This document shows positions 1 through 5,457 of a stretch of 8,975 nucleotides of DNA, piece by piece. The notes beneath the pieces were generated by a model, which had not been told where the DNA came from, searched no databases, and was given only the letters and a program-made list of their open reading frames with translations. Position numbers and translations under genes: made by a program. The DNA comes from Methanomassiliicoccaceae archaeon. Its GTDB lineage: Archaea; Thermoplasmatota; Thermoplasmata; Methanomassiliicoccales; Methanomethylophilaceae. Location of the stretch: the NCBI GenBank assembly GCA_031254685.1, contig JAIRTZ010000082.1:1-8975 (forward strand), read 5' to 3'. Within the stretch, counting starts at the first letter, position 1. Each line of letters begins with the position of its first letter.

Positions 1-47
1 TCTATCGTCCTGCCGCATTCCCAGCAGACTATCTTGTGCGCCGCCAT
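1..47 (-). CDS. Zinc-ribbon-like protein, N-terminal fragment (cut by window edge)
   Basis: An ATG at 47-45 opens a frame that runs off the left edge after 15 codons, reading MAAHKIVCWECGRTI. The CxxC pair (C8, C11) resembles the first half of a treble-clef or zinc-ribbon metal site. The start is well supported: a Shine-Dalgarno AGGAGA at 60-55 (minus strand) lies 7 nt ahead of the ATG, and the ATG follows the thrB stop (TAG, 51-49) by one base. It is therefore probably translated with thrB from one mRNA. The second half of any metal site and the family are outside the window, so no function can be given. Confidence 0.6.
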   Translation of the reverse strand, partial: MAAHKIVCWECGRTI

Positions 48-48
48 T

Positions 49-981
49 CTATAATCTCCTGCAGCCCTGTCCCCAGCTTGTGACCCACGTGTCGCACTTC
101 ATGCCCTTCTCCGCGTACATGTTCTTGATGCCTTCGGCGATGATCTCGCCGTTATGTTTGGAGATGCTGAAGAACGATATCACGCAGGGCCCCGAACCTC
201 CGAGGAACGATGCCTTCGCGCCCAACGACATGGCGACGGATTCCGCCTCTTTCAGATGCGGTATCAGATGCGCCCTCGCCGGTTCGAATACGGCGTCCTT
301 CACCGACCTGCCGATCAGTTCGATGTCACCGACGCTCATCCCGTACGCGAGGCACGATGCGTTGCCCACGTGGAACACAAGCTTCTTCACCGGAACTTCC
401 GCCGGCAGTACGCCTCTGGCCTCTTTCGTCGATACGAGCACGTCGGGCATCGCGACCACCACGCCGAGATCGCTCGGCGGCTCTATGCGTATCACTTCGA
501 ACGGTTCGTACGACCGTATCATCGTGAACCCGCCGAGTATGCACGGTGCCACGTTATCCGCGTGAAGTCCGCCGGATGTGACGTCCTCGGCCATCGCGGC
601 GCACATGATCACCTGGTTGTTCGTTAATTTCTCGCCGGAAAGCAAATGCGCCACAAATGCGCCGCCGGCCGCGGAGGCTCCCGAGGAACCGATGCCGCTG
701 CACGGCCTGATGCCTTTCTTTATCACCAGTTCGATGCCGAAGTCCGCGCCGCATTTGTCTAAGACCGCCGCGGCCGCGATACCCACCGAATTCTTCTTCG
801 GGTCCATCGGTATCGTGTCCGCTCCGGGACCTGTGATCTTTGATATCACTACGCCTTTGTCTATCTTCCTTCCTTCGATGACGTCGAACGGTTCCTTCAA
901 TGCCATTCCGAATATGTCAAAACCCGGCCCGATGTTCGATATCGTGGCGGGTGCCGCGACCTTGATCCACTTTTCGCTCAT
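49..981 (-). CDS. thrB: Homoserine kinase (GHMP family)
   Basis: Phosphorylates L-homoserine with ATP to O-phosphohomoserine, the step before threonine synthase; a cytosolic enzyme. At 310 aa it has the usual family length. The three GHMP motifs are in order: an N-terminal PATISNIGPGFD (11-22), the glycine/serine-rich ATP loop PCSGIGSSGASAA (93-105), and C-terminal FLGGSGP (259-265). The block HADNVAP (140-146) is typical of homoserine kinases and argues against mevalonate or shikimate kinases of the same superfamily. The ATG at 981 is preceded by an AGGA at 997-994, which is distant for a Shine-Dalgarno, and by an A/T-rich TATA-like stretch at about 1030-1023. The gene ends in TAG, and the next gene starts one base later with its own ribosome site inside the end of thrB. 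No other threonine gene is visible nearby. Confidence 0.93.
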   Translation of the reverse strand: MSEKWIKVAAPATISNIGPGFDIFGMALKEPFDVIEGRKIDKGVVISKITGPGADTIPMDPKKNSVGIAAAAVLDKCGADFGIELVIKKGIRPCSGIGSSGASAAGGAFVAHLLSGEKLTNNQVIMCAAMAEDVTSGGLHADNVAPCILGGFTMIRSYEPFEVIRIEPPSDLGVVVAMPDVLVSTKEARGVLPAEVPVKKLVFHVGNASCLAYGMSVGDIELIGRSVKDAVFEPARAHLIPHLKEAESVAMSLGAKASFLGGSGPCVISFFSISKHNGEIIAEGIKNMYAEKGMKCDTWVTSWGQGCRRL

Positions 982-1083
982 GTGTCCACGCGTTCCTGGA
1001 TAGGTGATAAGCAGGGGGTTACAAATAAACTTTCTTTAGGTTACCGGAAAGATAACGATTAAAACGTGTATGCCTTCGGGGGT
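982..1083. promoter_or_regulatory. Divergent promoter region between thrB and Cgi121
   Basis: About 100 bp separate the two divergent starts. The A/T-rich patch AAATAAAC at 1023-1030 reads GTTTATTT on the minus strand and lies roughly 45 nt before the thrB ATG, so it is a plausible TATA element for thrB with a short leader. For the plus-strand gene there are two candidates. One is TTACAAATAA at 1019-1028, which would give a leader of some 35 nt. The other is the purine-rich GGAAAG followed by GATTAAAA at about 1045-1064, centred about 25 nt before ATG 1084/1087, which would give a leaderless mRNA. The sequence alone does not decide between them. Confidence 0.4.
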
Positions 1084-1551
1084 ATGATGGCAAACGTCGT
1101 TGTCCTCGGGATCCGTTGCGGACGTTCGTTCGACGATATCGTGAAACATTTTCATGCCCTCGGAGGGGACGTGATACTGATGAACCCCGAATATGTCTGC
1201 GGACGCGACCATATACTTTCGGCGGTGATGCACGCGGAACGCGCGTTCGAGCACGGTACGAACCGTTCGAAGGCGCTGCTTACCGAAACGTTGCTGTATG
1301 CGGCCGGGGAGCGCCAAATATCCAGGGCGCTGTCGAAGATGCGTCCGAAGGACGGATGCAGCGAGATGGTTGCCGCTGTGTTCGATGTCAGCGAGCTGAG
1401 ACTTGATGCCGTCGGCGCCGTTGCCGATGACGGTATTCTCAAATGCACCAAAGAAAAATTAAAGAATTTGGGCATCGCCCCGTCCGGGACGATACCTCTT
1501 GATGACCTTGCGCTTGAGATGGTCGCCACCGTGGACATCCAGAAACAGTGA
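1084..1551 (+). CDS. KEOPS complex subunit Cgi121 homologue
   Basis: Likely the Cgi121 subunit of KEOPS, the complex (with Kae1, Bud32 and Pcc1) that installs threonylcarbamoyl on A37 of ANN-decoding tRNAs. In the known complex Cgi121 binds Bud32 and helps hold the tRNA 3' end. The family signature is clear in the first half: a D/N-P segment, then G-R-D-H-I-L-S-A (46-53, numbered from GTG 1066), an alanine-rich helix, then TETLLYAAGERQISRAL (73-89), which matches the conserved E-x-L-x-Y-x-x-G-x-R-Q-I-x-x-A core. The open frame begins at GTG 1066, but ATG 1084 and ATG 1087 are better starts. The hydrophobic first strand (VVVLGI) follows directly, and the G run at 1078-1082 could act as a Shine-Dalgarno for 1087. 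It is the only plus-strand gene here, and its TGA directly abuts the stop of the convergent surface-protein gene. Confidence 0.8.
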   Translation: MMANVVVLGIRCGRSFDDIVKHFHALGGDVILMNPEYVCGRDHILSAVMHAERAFEHGTNRSKALLTETLLYAAGERQISRALSKMRPKDGCSEMVAAVFDVSELRLDAVGAVADDGILKCTKEKLKNLGIAPSGTIPLDDLALEMVATVDIQKQ

Positions 1552-4500
1552 TCAGATCTTGACGCGCCGCCTCGGCCCGCGTTTTCTGCGGAGCCTCATC
1601 GGAACGCCGTCCCCGTCGCTGGATGCTATCATTACGGTCAATCCTATCAGCGGTATCGCGATCCACCACCACGGGAGCGAGGGCTTTTCGGCCTTCTCCT
1701 CTAGCGGTATGAACTTAACGGTCAGATCGTTAACGTTCTCGGTTATGCTGCCGCGCGCGAATGTCGGCCCTTCCGATCTCTGCGGCGTGCCGTCGTTCCA
1801 TACGATCGCATGCCCGTCCTCCGAAATTGCCGTTATCAGGACGGACGCACCGTAAGGCACGTTGATCGTGCGCGCACCGCCGGGGCCGAGTGCGAACTCA
1901 TCCTCGTCGATCGTCATTCCGCCCAGCGTCACCGTATATTCGAACGAACCTCCGATATCGGATATGACGGTCACCGTCACATCGTACGTGTACAGTTCGG
2001 TGTCCGCGTTTATCACGATGTCGCCGTCCGCACCGGCGAGGAACGTTACCGCGTTGCCCGCGAATGTGTAATCAGCGCCTTCCGTTAACGCTGCCGAACC
2101 CATTGTCACCGACGTTATCGCGGAGACATAGTATCCGGCGTCCGGCGTTATGGTAACTGCGAGGCCGCTCTGACCATGGTACGTTCCCGGCGGGGACCAG
2201 GACGCTATGCTGCTTCCCGTGACGTTCACAGCGTATTCATCAGGCCTGATGTCCGCATTTATCGTTATATTCCCCTTTATGTCAATGGGGAACGTCACCG
2301 TGTTGTCCGCATATGTGTAACCGGTGCCTTCTGTTAACGTTGCGGCACCCATTGTCACCGACGTTATCGCAAATATGTGATATCCGGCGTCCGGCGTTAT
2401 GGTAACCGCAAGATCATTCTGATCATGGTACGTTCCTGGCGGGGACCATGATGTTATTCGGACCCCGGACACATTGACATCGTATTCGTCCGGCGCTGTG
2501 TCCGCGGTTATCACTGTGTCCCCGCTTACGGGGACGCTGAACGTCACCGTGTTGTCCGCATATGTGTAATCAGTGCCTTCCGCAAGCGGCAGGGAATTCA
2601 TCGTGACCGATATTATGTCAATTATGTGATATCCTGTGTCCGTTGTTATGGCCACTGCGAGATCGTCCTGATCATAGTATGCCTCCTCGGGGTCCCACGA
2701 TGCGATGTTGCTTCCTATGACGTCGACGCCGAACAGGTCGCGCATCGTGAACGCGTATGTGTCATCCTTGTCCACGGTGAATGAGACGGGCATGCTTTCC
2801 TCGACAATGTAGTTGGTCTTGGTCACCGAGGCGAATGTGAACATCATCCCGTTCGGGACGAGTATCGAATATTTGCCGTCGATACCGGTCGACCTGGTGA
2901 GCGGATAGCTGCCTATCGCGAACGATATGTTCACGGCGCTCATCGGCGTCCCTGCGCCGTAGAGCGTCACATCCGCCGTTATTGTGTACGAAGTTCCCAG
3001 TCTGACAGGGAGTACGCTGCCGTCATTGACTGAATATATCATATTGCTGCCGTCGCTGACCCTGACCACGGGATAAATGCTGTCATCCGTCGGGACCGCG
3101 TACAGGTTATCGTTCCCGGGCACGCCGGCGTTGGTGGTGTATCCGAAGCACAGATAGTTCCGCGGTATCGTAAGTATGCAGAACAGGTCGTCCGGAGCGG
3201 TATCGCCGTCCGGGAACACGAGCACGCGCATATCGGCCGTTACCGAAAGGGGTGCGTTGAGCGACGCGTTCGCATAATAGCCGTCGGTGCTGGTTCCGCC
3301 GGCGGCGTCGATCGCGGGTCTTCCCGTACCGAGCGAATATGCGTATACGATCGCGGTCTCGCTGATGCTGAGTACCGCGCCCGCTCCGGTGCTGCCGGTG
3401 CGGCTTCCGCCGCCGCCTATTCCCGCGGCGCTGTCGGCGCCTTTCGCCGTGACAGTTCCTCCGTTTATCGTGATATTCCCTCCGGTGCCGCCGGATGCGT
3501 ACCAGCTGCCTCCGCCGCCGATGCCTGCGGCGCCTCCGCCGCTGGCGGATGAACTGACCCCTCCGGTGCCCCCGTATGCGTTCACCGTGCCGCCGTTTAT
3601 AATGATGGTCCCGCCGCCGCATGCGTTGCCGGATTGGCTGCCTCCGCCGCCGATGCCCGCGCCCGCGGCACCGTATATTGTGCTGCCGCCGTATGCGTTC
3701 ACGACCGCGTTACCTTCTATCGTTATAGTTCCGCCGCCGGACGGATTGCCCGAACCTGCGCCGATGCCCGCGCCTGCGGAGCCTCCTCCGCCGCCGCCGT
3801 ATGCGTTCACGACCGCGTTCCCTCCGATGATAATCGGGCCGTTGACAGCGGTCGTGCCCGCAGTGGCGCCGATGCCCGCGCCGCCGGTGCTGTTGGTGTA
3901 GTTGGCGGATGCGTACACAGTGCCGCCAGTTATCGTGACAGCGGTCCCGGAACCGCCGATGCCCGCGCCGTTGCTGGCCGCGGTCATGTTCGCGGTCACG
4001 TCACCGCCCGTTATCGTGATGCTGCCGGCGTTGCCGCCTATGCCTCCGCCGGCGGCGCCCGCATTCACCGTTCCTCCGTTTATCGTGATGTTCCCGGCGG
4101 CGCCCTGGTTCCCGCCGCCGATGCCCTTGGCACCGTTGGACCCGCCGACAGCGGTCACGTTGCCGCCGTTTATCGTGATGTTCCCGCCGCCTCCGAAGGT
4201 GCCTCCCCCGATGCCCGCGCCCATCGGATTCGTGCCTGTTATCGGCATGCCCGATGCGTACACGGTACCGCCGTTGATGGTTATCGTACCCGCGGCGGCG
4301 CTGTTGCCGCCGATCCCCGCGGAACCCGTATATGATGTGACCGCCGAGAGCGAGCCGATGTCCGTGCCGCTGTATATGCTGTCCATCGTGATCTCGGCGC
4401 CCACCGGTACGGTGATGTGCGCCGTCTCATTCGTTCCCTTGATGTAAAGGCCCAGGACCGTGCCGTCGCCGATCGAGATCGTGCCGGAGATGTTTATATC

Positions 4501-4812
4501 GTTGATTATGAGCGTTGTGTCAACATTCGATTGAACTGCGATCGCGGCATTCAGTTTCCCCGATGCGGACTGGGTGATCTCATACACCCTGCCGTCCGCG
4601 CCCGTGCCGAAGGTCAGTCTGTACGTACCGAACGACAACGTGTGCGTATATCCCACGGGGTCCGACGCGGGATCGTCCAGAACTATCACCGGTTCGGTGG
4701 GCGCCGCGGCCTCCGCCATGTTCGTTTCAGTGTCCGCCCGGTCTGTCTGCTGACCGGGCTGTGCGCCGAAGAACTGCATTGACATCATCATTGCTAACGC
4801 GATCGCCAGCAC
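1552..4812 (-). CDS. Large adhesin-like surface protein with signal peptide, repeats and C-terminal anchor
   Basis: A secreted, membrane-anchored repeat protein, 1086 aa as counted from GTG 4812 but almost certainly longer. The codons just upstream of 4812 encode GGRRRSKYVPL in the same frame, followed by VLAIALAMMMSMQFF. That is a full signal peptide whose basic part would be lost if translation began at GTG, and GTG 4812 has no ribosome site. Order of parts: signal segment (to about 20); Thr/Glu/Ala-rich linker; beta-rich region (41-150); ten glycine-rich AGIGGG...ITINGGTVxAxG repeats (about 164-500), suggesting a right-handed beta-helix; a beta-rich stretch resembling a carboxypeptidase-regulatory-like fold (about 610-690); three 83-residue repeats (696-944); a further beta domain; membrane segment WWWIAIPLIGLTVMIA (1048-1063); and an Arg/Lys-rich tail that should face the cytoplasm. 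No catalytic motif was recognised. Adhesion or glycan binding is inferred from architecture only. Its stop is back-to-back with that of Cgi121. Confidence 0.8.
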   Translation of the reverse strand: MLAIALAMMMSMQFFGAQPGQQTDRADTETNMAEAAAPTEPVIVLDDPASDPVGYTHTLSFGTYRLTFGTGADGRVYEITQSASGKLNAAIAVQSNVDTTLIINDINISGTISIGDGTVLGLYIKGTNETAHITVPVGAEITMDSIYSGTDIGSLSAVTSYTGSAGIGGNSAAAGTITINGGTVYASGMPITGTNPMGAGIGGGTFGGGGNITINGGNVTAVGGSNGAKGIGGGNQGAAGNITINGGTVNAGAAGGGIGGNAGSITITGGDVTANMTAASNGAGIGGSGTAVTITGGTVYASANYTNSTGGAGIGATAGTTAVNGPIIIGGNAVVNAYGGGGGGSAGAGIGAGSGNPSGGGTITIEGNAVVNAYGGSTIYGAAGAGIGGGGSQSGNACGGGTIIINGGTVNAYGGTGGVSSSASGGGAAGIGGGGSWYASGGTGGNITINGGTVTAKGADSAAGIGGGGSRTGSTGAGAVLSISETAIVYAYSLGTGRPAIDAAGGTSTDGYYANASLNAPLSVTADMRVLVFPDGDTAPDDLFCILTIPRNYLCFGYTTNAGVPGNDNLYAVPTDDSIYPVVRVSDGSNMIYSVNDGSVLPVRLGTSYTITADVTLYGAGTPMSAVNISFAIGSYPLTRSTGIDGKYSILVPNGMMFTFASVTKTNYIVEESMPVSFTVDKDDTYAFTMRDLFGVDVIGSNIASWDPEEAYYDQDDLAVAITTDTGYHIIDIISVTMNSLPLAEGTDYTYADNTVTFSVPVSGDTVITADTAPDEYDVNVSGVRITSWSPPGTYHDQNDLAVTITPDAGYHIFAITSVTMGAATLTEGTGYTYADNTVTFPIDIKGNITINADIRPDEYAVNVTGSSIASWSPPGTYHGQSGLAVTITPDAGYYVSAITSVTMGSAALTEGADYTFAGNAVTFLAGADGDIVINADTELYTYDVTVTVISDIGGSFEYTVTLGGMTIDEDEFALGPGGARTINVPYGASVLITAISEDGHAIVWNDGTPQRSEGPTFARGSITENVNDLTVKFIPLEEKAEKPSLPWWWIAIPLIGLTVMIASSDGDGVPMRLRRKRGPRRRVKI
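1981..2727 (-). repeat. Three tandem 249-bp repeats (83 residues each) in the surface protein
   Basis: Units at 2727-2479, 2478-2230 and 2229-1981 are each exactly 249 bp with no gaps. Each begins V(D/N)V(I/S/T)G and contains SW(D/S)P, a Y(Y/H)(D/G)Q segment, LAV(A/T)ITxDxGY, a SVTM strand, (A/T)EGTxY or similar, and NxVTF, ending with an I(T/N)AD strand. Units 2 and 3 are close in DNA as well: long stretches such as CATTGTCACCGACGTTATCG are shared. Unit 1 has diverged more. Similar modules occur in bacterial gut surface proteins, which may mean domain exchange, but that is inference. Confidence 0.9.
3330..4323 (-). repeat. Ten glycine-rich beta-helix-type repeats within the surface protein
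   Basis: Residues about 164-495 of the surface protein (numbered from GTG 4812) hold ten units of roughly 26-45 residues. Each opens with (G/A)GIGG or GAGIGA and closes with a strand such as ITINGGTVxA. Loop lengths and composition vary between units, with S, N, G and A dominating. At DNA level the units show recurring GCCGCCGATGCC-like blocks on the plus strand. The pattern resembles glycine-rich parallel beta-helix repeats of gut microbial surface proteins; the fold is inferred, not shown. Confidence 0.8.
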
Positions 4813-4936
4813 CAGCGGGACGTACTTTGAACGGCGTCGTCCCCCGGGTGTTTTGCCTGCGGCCTCTTTGTCAGATCCACCGTATTTCGCAGAAACCCCT
4901 CCCCTCTACGGAAGCAGGCGAACAATTTCCCCTCAT
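4813..4936 (-). other. Probable missing 5' part of the surface-protein gene, with a frame break
   Basis: The surface-protein frame stays open upstream of GTG 4812 to a TAG at 4908-4906, but contains no ATG, GTG or TTG. It does encode a plausible signal-peptide n-region (KTPGGRRRSKYVPL). The first ATG after the predicted transcription start is at 4936-4934, in another frame (MRGNCSPASVEG...), which stops at TGA 4873-4871. The two frames overlap across the run GAGGGGAGGGG (minus, 4906-4896). Removing one G there joins them into a single frame of about 1127 codons. The break could be an assembly or sequencing error in the G run, a real frameshift mutation, or a non-canonical start in the downstream frame. 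Confidence 0.5.
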
Positions 4937-4960
4937 TTACCTGCTGGCTGTCGCATTGAA

Positions 4961-4975
4961 TTATGTATATTTAAC
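4961..4975 (-). promoter_or_regulatory. TATA box of the surface-protein gene
   Basis: On the minus strand this reads GTTAAATATACATAA, the best archaeal TATA-like element in the gap between the surface protein and the DUF35 gene. With the usual 24-27 nt to the start point, transcription would begin near 4942-4940. That is only a few bases before ATG 4936, so the mRNA would be nearly leaderless. This supports 4936 rather than GTG 4812 as the true initiation site. Confidence 0.55.
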
Positions 4976-4985
4976 GCACATGGTC

Positions 4986-5022
4986 CAGAAAAGCAAAGAG
5001 CGGCGGCATTTCGGCGCCGCCG
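4986..5022 (-). terminator. Hairpin and U-rich tract at the end of the mevalonate operon
   Basis: A perfect 7-bp G/C stem (arms 5001-5007 and 5016-5022, CGGCGGC/GCCGCCG) with an 8-nt loop lies about 34 nt past the DUF35 stop. On the minus strand it is followed by CTCTTTGCTTTTC, a U-rich run. A second short U tract (CTCTTTTC, 5040-5033) lies between the stop and the hairpin. It would end the operon transcript before the TATA box of the surface-protein gene. Archaeal termination needs mainly the U tract, so the role of the stem is uncertain. Confidence 0.5.
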
Positions 5023-5055
5023 GAAAGATCTTGAAAAGAGGTTTTTTGTGCGTCC

Positions 5056-5457
5056 TCACTTCTTCGGAGCGAACTTGTATCCGTAGTTTATCACTCCGGA
5101 CGGGCCGTCCTCTCCCAGTTTGCGGAGGACTGCGCGCACCGGCATGCCTATCTCCACCTTATCGAGGTCCACATCAACGAGCTGCCCCGTTATCAGGACG
5201 CCGTCGTCGGTCATTATCATCGCGACGGCGTACGGTTTCAGGGCGTTGTTGTCCGCCGGCGCCTCGTGGATTATCGAATATGTGAATACGATCCCTTCGT
5301 CCTTCAGTTTATACGACTCCATCTTCCCCATGGACGCCCTTCTGCATTCCGGGCAGAGACTGCGCCTCGGGAAGTATACTTTACCGCAGCTTCCGCATTT
5401 CGTTCCTATCAGATTATACCTTCCGGGGGTCTCCCTCCAGTGCCTCGCGACGGACAT
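5056..5457 (-). CDS. DUF35 (zinc ribbon + OB-fold) protein, scaffold of the thiolase/HMG-CoA synthase complex
   Basis: A 133-aa DUF35-family acyl-CoA-binding protein. The N-terminal rubredoxin-like zinc ribbon has all four ligands (C21, C24, C35, C38, in CGSCGKVYFPRRSLCPEC). An OB-fold-like beta region follows (about 48-125) with YKLKDEGIVFTYSIIHEAP, then VLITGQLVDVD and a GMPVRAVL strand. In archaea this family bridges acetoacetyl-CoA thiolase and HMG-CoA synthase and shares one CoA site between them, which pulls the unfavourable condensation forward. The gene order here matches that role. Its ATG overlaps the thiolase TGA by one base (ATCTGATG), and a strong GGAGGCGAT ribosome site lies inside the thiolase end, so translation is probably coupled. 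It is the last gene of the operon. Confidence 0.9.
   Translation of the reverse strand: MSVARHWRETPGRYNLIGTKCGSCGKVYFPRRSLCPECRRASMGKMESYKLKDEGIVFTYSIIHEAPADNNALKPYAVAMIMTDDGVLITGQLVDVDLDKVEIGMPVRAVLRKLGEDGPSGVINYGYKFAPKK

Noticed and set aside
998..1016. GGTGATAAG-like ribosome site on the plus strand ahead of Cgi121
   Set aside because: No start codon follows at a usable distance, and the bases lie in the thrB leader region.
3287..4447. Long plus-strand frames rich in Pro, Ala and Val opposite the surface protein
   Set aside because: They are the antisense image of the G/C-rich glycine repeats on the minus strand; the PPPP and MPAP blocks mirror GGGG and GIG codons. No ribosome site or family signal supports them.
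4906..4908. TAG upstream of the surface-protein frame as a pyrrolysine codon
   Set aside because: Methanogens of this kind can decode TAG, but the frame above it meets TGA at 4935-4933 with no start codon between, so read-through would not supply a start.
5034..5046. AAAAGAGGTTTTTT as a separate hairpin
   Set aside because: Only four A/T pairs around a 4-nt loop, too weak to call alone. Its minus-strand U tract is mentioned with the terminator instead.
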